DNA of 64,000 bases from Calycina herbarum (Eukaryota; Ascomycota; Leotiomycetes; Helotiales; Pezizellaceae). The position numbers and the translations under genes are program-made. The notes beneath the pieces were generated by a model. It worked only from the letters and a program-made list of their open reading frames with translations, ran no database searches and had not been told where the DNA came from. Of this stretch, positions 1-10,196 are shown piece by piece (position 1 is the first letter of the stretch; each line of letters begins with the position of its first letter). The stretch is taken from NCBI GenBank assembly GCA_001414485.1, contig LLEY01000085.1, positions 62,001-126,000 of the forward strand. The letters are read 5' to 3'.

Positions 1-413
1 GAAACCCGTTAAGGCAGCGAGTGCACTTTGGTTTTCCATCGAGCCACTCGGGGACCCACACCACATCACGAGGGGCGCTAGCGTATGTATTTTGATGTGC
101 TCTTAGCCTACCAATTGCTGCAATTTCATTTTGCGTTCGTCCGATACTGGGATTCCGAATTTGACTCATTCAGCAAAACGCGTCGCGAGGAAAAACCAGG
201 TTTCACTATGTTTTGTTTCAGTGTGAGTTTCTTTGTTATATATATATATATACAAGCAAGCAGTCCAGTCATTTATAAGTTAATGGTGTATAGGTTCCAG
301 AAATTCTTGATTGTGCTAATATAAAATAGTCCGTCTTGTCGTCCTTGTTGCCCAATTTTGGTGAATTCAATGGGTCAAACTGAAGTTCCTTCTCTGGTTT
401 AGCTGGTGTGTCC
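1..413. other. Intergenic left edge with duplicated segment
   Basis: No gene is supported here. Positions 72-150 resemble 2152-2240: both carry 'ggcgctagcg' followed by 'tgatgtgct' and 'gcctac/gcctat'. The 2152-2240 copy lies upstream of the minus-strand gene at 414-1687, so the left copy may be the upstream flank of another paralogue lying off the window. A (TA)8 simple repeat is at 237-252. Confidence 0.5.
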
Positions 414-1687
414 TTAATTCGCACGCTTCAACTTGTTCTTTGCAGTTTTTGCAGTTTTTCTGGTCTTTGTCGCCACTGCTGCCGCCTTCTTTGCCTTTCT
501 ATCCTTCTCTCTTCTGTAGGCGTTAGGAAAGTGGTGGAAATCCAACTGAAACTGTCTCTGGGAAGTTCCCTCCGCCCAGGCCTTATATATCCATTGTTCC
601 TCGTTACCCCGATCCTGCAAGTATTGAGTACCGTGTTCCAAAGTAGTAGAGAGTGGGAACCCCTTTACTGCTGCCAGATACTTCTGGATTCCCCACTTCA
701 AGTGATCTGGAGGTGGCAGATCTGATCTCAAATCACCAGGCGGCGCAACGAACTGTGCCTTGTCCCCCTCGACCATGCTGTAGTTTTCTAAAGCCCATTT
801 TAGCGTCCTCTTTTTTGGTCGTCGTAGTATACTTGAGTCGGCTCCCCATTTGTATGTATGAATGCTTCGTCTTCTGTAATCTCGCCAGGATACTCAGGCG
901 TAAGAACAGGCGGGTCGAATTTCATCATGTGAGGTACTCGCGCCATTCTCGGTGGAATCAGAGGGGCATCCTCCTTGGACTTTTTCGATTTGGCCTTTTT
1001 GGCTGCAGGGGCAACCTCTTCCTCGGGATCCTCCTCGGGCTCCTCGTCCTCGCTCTCGTTGGCAGCTCGCTTGCGCTTCTACATTAAGAAGTTAGTTATT
1101 ACAATATGATGTTTTAGTTTGATGATACATACCTGTCCCGCACATGCTGCTCCTTCCTTTATCTTCTCACTCCGAGCAGCTTCTTCTTCATCCTCGGCTT
1201 CTTCAAAAGAACTTGGTTCAGGTCTCCAATTTGAAGAGCCTGCTCTTTGTCGCCGGTCATGATGGTGGTGGCCGCGTTGGAAAAGTCCCGCTGGCAATTG
1301 TGTTAGTTGTCTGCTTGTTTTGGGTGAGCTTCGAGTCGCCTTACCTGGTGGCCGCATATCGTCATCGGCAAGTTCATCATCAGCATCGTCAAGCTCCGGC
1401 AATTGATGTCCCTGTTCTCGGCTATGCGTACTTGGGTCTCCTACTGCTCCAGACCAAATGAATTGTTAGCCCTCATCTTGGTTACAATATGTCAACGCGT
1501 TGTGGTCAACTGCCGGAGCCGTCAAGTCCTCTTTATATACCAGGTCCGCGAACAAGTCGTCGTAGCTGTAAGCCATGTCATCCCGCATGATCTCCGCATA
1601 TTGTTCCTCCGACAAGGGGAAGGCCGCAATGTCCTGGAATCCGCCGTCGTTGGCGCTGGGGCTTTGGGTGTTATCAGTGGATGACAT
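414..1687 (-). pseudogene. KWG/QW family protein, frameshifted or mis-assembled
   Basis: Function not recognised. The start MSSTDNTQSPSA is at 1687. A first intron lies somewhere in 1412-1540 (donor gtatat at 1540; gctaac near 1470), with uncertain ends. A second intron at 1079-1132 is clear (gtatgt...ctaac...tag, 54 nt). Exon 3 opens with basic stretches KRKR and KKAKSKKSK, likely nuclear localisation signals. The C-terminal domain, ending at the stop at 414, matches the neighbour at 3007-4720: PPGDLRSDLPPPDHLKWG against PPNGLREDLPPLNHPKWG, then GN..QW, AEG and NA[YW]R.EK.R. Between these parts the frame changes at a C4 run (844-847): the upstream frame reads FIHTNGE and the frame that continues into the domain reads ADSSILRRPKKRT, matching the neighbour's KLRRNAKIT. 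This is either a one-base indel or an unseen intron; a 116-nt intron with a weak gtatcc donor is the alternative. Confidence 0.6.
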
Positions 1688-2482
1688 CGTGGAGGAGGTT
1701 CTTAATTGATCGTAGCCTGCTATTCGAAATCAAGTTAGAAACGCGAAGGCCGAGACTAGTAGCGGGCAGACAGGATCTCAATTATACTTGCCTTGAGAAA
1801 GAGAGGAGGTGTTATTCAATGTATTTCTTGAAAATATTGCCGTTGTGGTGGACTGGTGGGCTCTATGTCGCTTGTGGGTAGTCCGACTCGCAGATCGATT
1901 ATGCTAGTGCTTGAAGACTTTGTTGGTGGTGGTGTACTGGGGATGTTGGTGAAGGAATCGCTGGTGGCTTCATGCAATAGATCTACGGGTGGCGGGTTTT
2001 CTATCATTCTATTATGGGGACCGAAATACCTCAGTATATCACTTACAGCAACCCCGCCTTGCAGCTATAGCAGCGACGATTTTCTACCTTGCAAGGATGT
2101 CAAGGCTTAGAACCTTGTTACCCCACGTTTCCTCCATGTTTTCTGGTTTTCTGGGCGCTAGCGGATGTTGATGTGCTTTTGGCCTATCAAAACTGCTGTC
2201 CCAGTCGGACTACTCTGTTTTAGTCTGCGTTCATGGTTACACAGGGGTCCCATTTCTTTTTGCCCACTGGGCAAAACGGAAAAAGCCGACAGAACCTTCT
2301 AGGACATTCCAAAGATTCATCTGAAGAGGTAATAGGTGAGTTTTCGTTGCCATGTTGTTTGCAAGTCGGCGCGTCAAACACGTGTTCACGTGACTTCAGA
2401 CTTGTGAAGTTAAGAGCCCTGAATATAAGGAGAATTGACGTCATTGGCGTTCTTGAAACAGTTTCTCTTTGAAGTTGGTTCT
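1688..2482. other. Intergenic, upstream flank of 414-1687
   Basis: Only short overlapping open frames without coding character are present. Positions 2152-2240 are a diverged duplicate of 72-150. No other structure was seen. Confidence 0.4.
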
Positions 2483-2960
2483 TTATAATAATTCATGATA
2501 TAGACCAAAATTCGCGTTTTTGTTTCAATGTAATGAATTTGGTAGCTTCGGGGGATTTATAATACAGACAAAGTTCACAAGTTTGTTTTCAATGGAAGAT
2601 GAAATCGATGGCTTTATAATATATTTAGTACAGGCAAAGTTCGGAAGTTTTTTCTTCTTTCTTTTTCAATTTCTTTTTTCAAACGAACAAGTAATTTTTT
2701 TAAGGATATTTATGATTTTGAGGGTAGACTATCTAAATGAAAAGAAATTGGAAATCGTGGTTCTTTATATTATTTATTCACGTGTTTGTTTCAATAAAAC
2801 AAGTCATTTTTTTCTTCAAAGGATATTTATGATTTTTGGTGCAAATTATCTAAATACAGAAAAGACAAATCATAAATATCCTCCTCGTGATGTCCATGTT
2901 ATTTATGCTTTGGCGGAGAGAGACAATCTAAATAAAGAAGAAATGGAAATCAGAAATGTC
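2483..2960. repeat. Degenerate tandem repeat, AT-rich
   Basis: Repeated phrases recur at irregular spacing: 'ggatatttatgatttt' at about 2702 and 2820 (118 bp apart), each followed by 'tatctaaat'. A third shorter copy near 2905 reads 'gttatttatgctttgg' and then 'aatctaaataaag'. In 2483-2660, 'tttataata' recurs three times, followed by 'gacaaagtt'-like and 'gtttcaat'-like text. It lies in the upstream gap between the two KWG/QW paralogues and looks like decayed tandem or segmental duplication. No coding claim is made. Confidence 0.55.
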
Positions 2961-3006
2961 CCCCTGTTGTCCTCTTGGTTACCTCAATCTTCTTTGTCTT
3001 AAGCAG

Positions 3007-4720
3007 CTAGCGTCGGGTTCTTGCTACTCTAGCTGCTTCTTTCGCTGCTTTGAAGTATATCGGTGCGTACGGTCCATAGATTTCTTCGAGTATTTCCATG
3101 AATCTTTCCATGATGATCTTCTCTCTACGGGTCTTCTCGGTTCTCCAAGCGTTTTTGCAGTTGCACTCGTCCAGCTTGTATTGCTTGTCCCAGTGGCCCT
3201 CTGCAACAACCTTAAACTCCCATTGCATATCATTGCCCATGATTGCGAGGTAGTGTTCGCAATTAGCTTGAGTGATGGGTACTCCGGAAATGATGAGAAT
3301 ATCGGTCAGTTTCGAGAAGCTCATCAGTCCCCATTTTGGATGGTTAAGAGGAGGAAGATCTTCTCGCAGGCCATTTGGTGGAGCCGCATGGAGTGCCTTA
3401 TACGGGATTTCGGGTACCGCCGTGTATGGAGTGATCTTTGCGTTTCTCCGAAGCTTGTATGACGGGACGGGCCAGCCATCCATCTGAACGAGGGGGTTGT
3501 CATCGAAATAACCATGTGATTTGGGGACGTATTCCTTTGCCGCGGTGTTTGGCTTCGGTACTGGTCGGGGGGGTTGGACTACGGCAGGGACGGAAGATGT
3601 GGTATTGTTCGGGCTTCCGTTGCTTGTAGCAAGAGACTGGTTGGGCGGGATAACCGGCTGTTTTGATTGGATAGTCAGAATATTTTCTTATAAGGGTTTG
3701 GGAATTTGGAGGTCTTACCTGTGGGGTGTTGTTGGCATGCCAATTCAATGACATCTTACGCTTCTTCGAAGAATGAGCCATATCGGCATCTGGCGTATAG
3801 AATGTCCCATTGTTCTCTTCGTAGAGTTCCTCAATGGCACGCTTTCCCTTATTTCCACCTTGGATGAAGACCGGATGGGCATGTTGAATCTTGTCTCGCT
3901 CCTCGCAGAATCGAATAAAGTCCTCCGCTGAAAGGACTTCAAATTGTTGAGGCTGGGTGTTTCCGACATGTTGGCCTCCGTTCGGTGCAGGAGGGATATT
4001 TGAATCCTGCGCATGCGCCAATCGAAAAAAATCTTCCACAGTGACGACTTCATACCCCTGGTTAGCAAGACTTTCCGCTGCCAGTCTATTGACCAAAACA
4101 GCGTTATTTTGGTATGGGGACTCGGACACAGACTGATTGTTGCTGGCTTGATTGTGGAAATTGCTGCCAGAATCTATGCCAATCGTGTTGTTTGGCTGGA
4201 TATGTGTTGGAGAAGTTGGCTTGTTGTGCTCACCATCGGTTTGGGGAAAATCAGACCGTTCGCTGGTTTGGGGATCATATACCAACTGGTTATCACTTGC
4301 TTGGTGGGCAGGAATCAAGCCTTTGGCACATGCATCAACCCAAGCCATGGTACTTGCCTGGATGAGTGGACGACGAGCTGATTGATTGATTTCGTTGGTA
4401 GTCAGAGGGGGGTTCTCCAGCCACTCGCCGGTTTGAGGATGATATGCTAAGTTTCTACCCATTTCATTTGTCGTATTGGCAGAAGCTGAGTGATGAGGTT
4501 GAGTACCAGTATTATCCGTATACGAGGTCACTGTGACGAAGGAGGGAGTGGACGAACTGCTACCTATGAAGATAAATATTAGATACACGAGCTCGCCGGA
4601 GAAACTTGATGTCTGGCAAATATTTGATAAAGTAGACCTGTATTGGATTATTTGGATATGCTTACCTTGAGTAAGAGGGACCGAGGTCTTGTCTGGGGTG
4701 GTATTTGAGAAGGAAGGCAT
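3007..4720 (-). CDS. KWG/QW family protein, intact copy
   Basis: Function not recognised. Three exons: 4720-4666, 4563-3719 and 3657-3007. Introns are 4564-4665 (gtaagc...atag, 102 nt) and 3658-3718 (gtaaga...ctgac...cag, 61 nt). The spliced product is 516 aa. The start at 4720 (MPSFSNTTPDKTS) gives phases that agree across both introns. The N-terminal half is rich in Asn, Ser, Gln and Pro and has two internal repeats: LAYHPQTGE / LVYDPQTSE, and EVVTVEDFFRL / EVLSAEDFIRF. A basic SSKKRK follows. The C-terminal domain has PPNGLREDLPPLNHPKWG, GNDMQW, AEGHW and NAWRTEKTRR, shared with the product at 414-1687. The last 50 residues are helical and basic (ARVARTRR). No signal peptide or membrane segment is seen. 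The two copies look like tandem duplicates and this one has no break. A nuclear role is only inferred from the basic segments. Confidence 0.72.
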
Positions 4721-5800
4721 AATGCTGGTATGTTTCTCGTGGTTTTGTGAAAGAGATCTGTAAGATCTGAAGCGGGACGCAAAGACTTTCGTGGGAAGGA
4801 TCGAATTGATGTTGTAGGGCAAGGATAGCGTTGCAATATTTGCAAGAGGATGAGTTGATGAAAGTCGTGGTGGAGGTTGCTTGATACAGTTGACTGATGA
4901 GAATGATCAAAGTTGGTGGGGGAGGAAATCAATGAGGGCTACCCTTTTTATGCACTTCAAAAACCTGGCCTGGCTAGCTAGGCCTAAGCCTACAGGGATC
5001 TGGTATAGTTTACCCTTGCTCTAGGAAGTTCATGGTGGTAGTATGCCCATTCACCAGAGCAAATCACTCGCAGTGCTGCTCCTTCAAAAAATAAAACGAG
5101 TACATATTTCACTTCACCTGTGTAAAGCTGCTAGAGGTACACTCCCCCGCAAAACATACGATTCACGCTGATATGAGCCTTTTGGAAGTTATCTCGAGAA
5201 TACTAGAGTTGTAGATTTTGATATGAGAGTGTATATAAATTAGCCGAAAAAGGGGGGTGATTTTTGTTTTCCTTTTCGAAAATTACAAATGGGGTATTTA
5301 TAGTTAATTTGGATGGCGTGAGAGATATCCGTTATTAATCCTAGTATTAGTCTCTTTCAATACATGTTCAGAGAGTGTGGGCTTTGAGAAAGTTGAAGTA
5401 TACACGGGGTGTTTCCGGTGTTTTCAAACCTCCCGCCTGGCCTCAGCCTGAGTAATGGCTAGCTAAGGAAGCCCCGCCCCATATGCTTGGCTAGGATATG
5501 TAAAGAAACAGAGCTGGCAGACAAAGAGAAACCAAGCTCAGGCTGAGATGTGCGGCGAAGGAACGGTGGGAGTATTGAACAGGCAGAGCCTTTGAAATTG
5601 CTCGATGTTTCTGGTGAACGTTGAGGAAGTGAGACAGATGGTTGTGCAACTCTTTGTTTGGCAAAGATAACCTCAGATACGTTCTGCTACCCTCATAGAC
5701 ACAGCCACACAGACTCTCACAATCCGATGAAGGCCAGCAGTAAAGTAAACCTACCAGGTGTTTACTCCAAGTTCGAAGTAGCACTGCAGGCCGCAATTTA
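4721..5800. other. Intergenic, no gene seen
   Basis: A stretch with no supported coding region. It contains CT/AG palindromic text around 4966-4992 ('ggctagctaggcc') and an AT-rich tract at 5200-5340. The 139-aa minus frame covering 5491-5910 has no support beyond its part inside the duplicated segment described next. Confidence 0.35.
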
Positions 5801-5810
5801 TATTGTGAGG

Positions 5811-6340
5811 GACTAGTAAGGACATGCTTGAGTATCGGCAGCATTGTTGTCTTGCGGGTCTCACTGATAATCCCCGCCACAGTTTTGTTAGCTCTGTTCA
5901 CAGTTTTCAATATATCTTAGGAAAGCGGAATTATTTGGTAGGCGCGGTAATATATAAAAGGGGGGAGGGTCTTGGGAAAGAATTTATAATTGAATCAAGC
6001 AATGAAAAGATACATACAAAAAGTATAGTTCTCCACACATAAAAACAAAATTAATTTGCTGGATTTTCCACAAGCGAAAGAGCCAACATTCCTCTTCGAT
6101 TTTATTTTGGCGTTTCGTCTAGATGTCTTCGCTTACCCATTGGCTTGTATGAGGAATTGCATGACGTGGTTCCCACCACCAATGAGGAGCAGTCAAGACA
6201 GACTTGATTATCGACAGTATTATAGTATGAAGAGTCTCACCGATAAGTTCTCGTAACACTTCTGTTGACATTTATTGATATAGCTTTTTGAAGTGGCATT
6301 ATTTTGATGGGGTGGGTAAAACATTTAGGGGTAGCTAAAA
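5811..6340. repeat. Two diverged copies of a ~150-bp segment
   Basis: 5811-5960 and 6191-6340 align over most of their length; for example 'gagtatcggcagcattgttg' against 'gattatcgacagtattatag', and 'gtctcactgataa' against 'gtctcaccgataa'. On the minus strand both copies can be read as similar peptides (GIISETRKTTMLPILKHVLT and LIGETLHTIILSIIKSVLT), so this may be a duplicated exon decaying independently. A related echo lies near 6620-6650 ('tctcttcgattt'), which also matches about 6095. No intact gene is present. Confidence 0.5.
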
Positions 6341-6807
6341 ATATGGACAAGAATTGTATTTTTATGAGTGCATAGTTCAGAATAAAAAGAAAAAATTATA
6401 TTCAGTTCCAAAGTTAGTTCTTCACAATATAATGTACAAAGAAATTCACAGATTAAGTCTCGATAAAAATATCTGGTAAAAACATTATTAACAGTCCTCA
6501 TCCTCTGCTAAAACATGGCACATGAAACATGTTTGAAAAAGATGGTGTTTCAGACATAAAAAATTGAAGGTTAATCCAGGTCGTGTATTATCTCAGCTGC
6601 TTTTTCTCAGAAGTCGAAGACCTAAATTTCTCTTCGATTTATTAGCGTTTCTCGAAGCATCGGGAAGCACTAATTTTCCAGGTATTCAGGACTTAGATAG
6701 CATTTGTGAGTTCTGATATCGAGAAGACGTTAGCACAAATCCCCTTTTTCCGCAATGTTCGAGAAGCTTACCTCCATCATCATTCATTCCTGATTTATAA
6801 GATTTTA
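6341..6807. other. AT-rich intergenic DNA
   Basis: No gene supported. Only weak echoes of the 6060-6130 segment around 6615-6660 were noticed. Confidence 0.3.
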
Positions 6808-6960
6808 TCCTCGCCATCATCCAAAGAAGCATGCAGGTGGTCATTCTCGTTGACATCCATGTCATCATCGTCCTCGTAGTCTTCAGCTTCTGCATGCACT
6901 CGCTCTTTTTCCATGCGTTGCTCCACTTCATACTTTTGCTCACGAACCCCTTCTATATCA
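6808..6960 (-). pseudogene. C-terminal relic of a GxHW-type paralogue (probable)
   Basis: One minus-strand frame has strongly coding-like composition and ends at a stop at 6808: it reads VREQKYEVEQRMEKER and then an acidic tail, EDYEDDDDMDVNEND, ending DGEDKIL. Basic helix followed by an acidic tail is the layout seen at the C-termini of the GxHW proteins at 8766-10135 and 12583-13859. Upstream (above 6960) the frame is closed by stops and no 5' exons are recognisable. It is a gene remnant or an isolated terminal exon. Assignment to the family rests on layout only. Confidence 0.35.
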
Positions 6961-7705
6961 TTCGGTTAACCTATACTCATCCAATAGATTAATACCCCTC
7001 AAGGACCACGCGATCTAGACTCCGCCTGACGTTAAATAGAAATAAATAAATACCCCTCAAGTTCAGCAGGAAAAACCTGGTATTCTTTTTTGTGACATAA
7101 GAAGAATATGAATAAGAGAGAAGCTATAGGGTGGCTGCACCTTTCTGGCAACAATACGGGGTTGGTAGAATAGAATTTGCCAGCAGAGCTTTGCTGATGA
7201 TGGTCTGCAATAGTAAAGGAGCATCCTGGCTAATTTAAAACATACTTTCCTTACAAAACAAAGAACATTGGGATGCATCAAGCGCCAGTCGAGCTGTTTT
7301 AAAATGTAAAATTGCTTTTATATAATTAAAATTCGAAGCATGTCATGATTATATTAGGTCGGGTTGTTAGTAAATAAATCCCTTGGTGGCCTTCCGAATT
7401 ATTATTTGTGTACAGATGAATTCCTTGAAACATTCACAGGGACATATTCTAATGGAAGGTATGGATAATCGCCCTGTTTCCAGAAGAACTGATACCTACA
7501 GTGGAGAATGTGAAGGTATCGAAAGGTTCCTGTGATAAATACTAGGTTAGTGAAATACCCTACCCTTGTGTTTCTCGGTGACCATACCTTTGATTTTGTG
7601 TCGAGAAGGTCACAGAAGAAAGACAACACAAGTGGGGAGTTGGCTGCCCATCACCTGGGAAAGAACGATCCATCCTTCCACTCTCCCTCTTAATTCCGCT
7701 CTCAC
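6961..7705. other. Intergenic, no gene seen
   Basis: No supported gene. A small direct repeat 'aatacccctcaag' occurs at about 6991 and 7050. The remaining open frames are short, Cys- and hydrophobic-rich, and look random. Confidence 0.3.
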
Positions 7706-8170
7706 ATATCGTCGACTTTATTTCATATCCTCCGCATTAGTCTGGTCCTTGATATCTTCATGGTCCTCGGGTTGTTCCTTAGGTTCGACTTGTCTGCTAC
7801 GTCGTTATTCTTTTGGTCTCATCTAAGCGTACTTGGCCCACTGTTCGGTGTATTTGTGAACGGTTCTGTTTAATTCCAGTTTCCTTTTTCCCGCCGGTCT
7901 TAAAGATATCCATCCATAAGTCAGCAATACTGTACTTGTCCTCTTGGGGTTGTTTGCCGAGATCATTGCCATTATTGCCGTGCCACGATTTAAAGGTTGG
8001 AAGACGAGAGTTGCCGTTTCCGTTTCTAAGAAAAGCCACTTCCCTCTTGCTCTGCTCCCACATGCTATCGTATCCACCGTTATATGGTTAAGTCTCGTCG
8101 CAAATACTGTTATCAACGTTCCCGGGTTGATGACTGGAAGATTCTTGTGCAATGCAATCATTAATTCGTC
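7706..8170 (-). pseudogene. Degenerate GxHW-family paralogue
   Basis: The minus frame at 8063-7797 reads MWEQSKREVAFLRNGNGNS, then LGKQPQED, then NRSQIHRTVGQVRLDETKR. This aligns with the neighbour at 8766-9094: LSQRPQEEQ and RKHKRTVDRVRTAEFQEEIR. Upstream the same frame continues as PYNGGYDS, matching the neighbour's RPYERHE, but is cut by a TAA; farther up it has another stop. Downstream the acidic tail (EPKEQPEDHEDIKDQTNAED) lies in a different frame, implying an indel after ETKR. In-frame stops at both ends plus the frame break make this a dead copy. It lies directly beside the intact relative, as expected after tandem duplication. A 193-aa overlapping frame on the same strand does not follow the homology. 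Confidence 0.6.
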
Positions 8171-8765
8171 AAACGGGTTGTTATAGGAGTTTTTATATAA
8201 TCCTGCAAAGCCACAGAACCTGCCGTTATATTGCAATACTGTGTTTTGGACAGGGAAAGTGGCGTTTAACCATGTTGCAGGTTTGGCTAGAATATTGAAA
8301 GGAGAGAGCATGATAAGACCAAGTAACCAGGTATGTTTTTCTTTCATCTGCAGCCTGAATTTATCACAGCTAAAATACAAGACATCACATGAGTGGGTTA
8401 TCAAGAAAGAAATTAATGATTTCGCAATTTATCTTGACTACTGCTAGTTTGCTGGACAGAAAAAGAAAATGGTATGTGAAAAAAATGGCGTTCAAAAGAA
8501 ATGGTATGGAGATGATAATCAAAACAATTCTCCTGAAATATGGCCAAACAAAAAGCGGTGCCGCCTAACCCATCCATCCTATGACCACGCACGGAAACAG
8601 TACAAATTTCGTAAACTTCCAAAGGAAGTACCCATGCTGAGTGATACAAACAAAAGTTGCAAGTCTTCAATAGAAATACCTGGTCAGTATAATCTTCAAT
8701 TAACTTTAGGGGGCATCTGCCAGCTTACCTTGAATAAAACATCATCGACGTCTTCCATGTCCTCA
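8171..8765. other. 3' flank of the 8766-10135 gene
   Basis: A likely short intron for an alternative 3' end is at 8680-8728 (gtaagc...actgac...cag, 49 nt). It would follow the acidic stretch read in another frame at 8729-8792. The open frame after it (8413-8679) has no protein-like pattern. No other gene is seen. Confidence 0.35.
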
Positions 8766-10135
8766 TCAATCTCCTCGTCTAATCTTCCTAGCTTTTTTCT
8801 TGCTTTGTTGCTTCGCGAGTCGAATTTCTTCTTGAAACTCGGCAGTTCGGACCCGATCGACGGTTCGTTTATGCTTGCGAAGGACTGTGCTTACATCATT
8901 GCAACGGTCCTCCTCATACTTGGGAACCCAATAATTTTCAAAGTTGTCCTGCTCCTCTTGGGGCCGTTGGCTGAGATATTCTTTTGCTGTCTCATTTTTG
9001 CGGTTTTCAGTCCATCTATAAGGGCCCCAACGCATGGCGACCATTTCATGGCGTTCGTAAGGACGATTAAGCACTCTTCCGAATCCTGGTGTCACTACAG
9101 AATATTGGAGTCAGTATACTTCTTGGGGAAAGTCAGAGGGTTGAGTGAGTAAGAGTCTCAAGGATCGTTGTAGAAATTTTAAGAATTGGGAATGTCTCAG
9201 CTCTAGGATTTAACCCTAAAAGCCATTGTGCTTTGAGAAACTGGGCACTCACTTTCCGTCCAATGACGTCCGATATTGTGCTCGTTCTGGCCGTCTCTAT
9301 CCTTTAGACCGTGGAAGTACCCTTTCTCGTTTCGTTGTCTTGCTACTTGGCGTGCTGTCCTTCTTGGGACTCCAGAATTCGGGGCCGTAACTGGGGACTC
9401 TTGGGTCTCTGGATCGTGAGCTGCAGTTGCTGTCAAGTGCTCACCAGTTGCCGGACTAGTGCTACCATTCGCCACCTGATCCGTAAAGGAGCCCACCATG
9501 CCGAGGTCGAAATCATTGTCGAAGTAACCCGCCATGTTAGCTCCAAAATCGCTGGTGTTCAACACTCCATAATTTTGATGACTATGTGTACCAGAATATC
9601 CCATTTCATAGGTAAGTGTAAATGCGTTGTCCGAGGGATGTGCCAGAGAGTCTGTTCCACTGCTAGGGAAGATATCCATTAGGGGGAGAGAAGTATCTTG
9701 GGTGTTGTAGCGTTTAGGAAGTTCGCCAGAATTCATCACACCAGCACAATTGTTGTATGTGTAGTCGTTAGGACACGTGGCCAAACTATGTAGATTCGGT
9801 GCTGGATTTGTTGGAAGTCCGCCGGTCCTCATAAAATGAGTGTTCGACTCGATGGGTGTGCTACTACCCTCGACAAATCCCTCTTGGTAGTTGATGCTGG
9901 AAGAATATCCACAATCAACCATGGGGATGTTTCGGACAAGGTCACCGTGTGGCATGTCTCTAGCTACAGGCTGTCCGAGAGAGCTCGAGGAAAGTCGAGG
10001 GGAAAGCCGAGTGGGTACGTCAGATGAGCCTGAAGGTATGTCGTGTGCGTTGACAGTATTGCCATCGGGATATTCTTGGAATTCGTATTGATTGTCAAAT
10101 ACAGCAGGGTCATAGAAGGTTTGGTTCGAGTCCAT
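8766..10135 (-). CDS. GxHW family protein
   Basis: Function not recognised. Two exons, 10135-9253 and 9094-8766, with a 158-nt intron (gtgagt...tgtag) give a 403-aa product starting MDSNQTFYDPAVF. The first 260 residues are Asn/Ser/Thr/Gly-rich. RRTARQVARQRNEKGYF begins the conserved part: KGYFHGLKDRD, GRHWTE across the splice site, RPYERHE and LSQRPQEEQ. A basic helical end (KQQSKKKARKIRRGD) follows. The splice join is supported by alignment of GRHWTEMTPGF..LNRPYE with GKHWSILGPNLLRFPDRE in 12583-13859. At a T6 run (8793-8798) the other frame continues as an acidic tail (RLDEEIDEDMEDVDDVLFK) to a good donor at 8728. The annotated stop may therefore result from a one-base indel, and the true C-terminus may be acidic. 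No signal peptide or membrane segment is seen. Confidence 0.65.
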
Positions 10136-10196
10136 CTCGGGAGATTTCGCTTCTTTCCTCGCTAGAATTCGGAACGAAATTTTCGGGGGCCGCCAT
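10110..10196 (-). other. Upstream ORF overlapping the 8766-10135 start
   Basis: A 28-codon frame starting at 10196 (MAAPENFVPNSSEERSEISR) ends at 10110, overlapping the main start at 10135 in another frame. A similar short frame (MAPIDESVQDTSWEIG) starts at 11545 in a duplicated flank. Either a translation-controlling uORF or a leftover first exon would explain the conservation. It is too short to call a gene. Confidence 0.35.

Noticed and set aside
3500..4822. 440-codon single-exon reading
   Set aside because: It reads through two good introns and ends in a non-homologous tail; the spliced model restores the family domain.
5491..5910. 139-codon minus-strand frame as a gene
   Set aside because: Only the 5811-5910 part resembles another segment; the rest is Leu/Ser/Cys-rich and unsupported.
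7823..8404. 193-codon minus-strand frame as a gene
   Set aside because: The homology to the neighbouring paralogue lies in another frame (7797-8063); this one has no conserved text.
8469..9152. 227-codon plus-strand frame
   Set aside because: Antisense shadow of the second exon of the 8766-10135 gene; Leu/Ser-rich without motifs.
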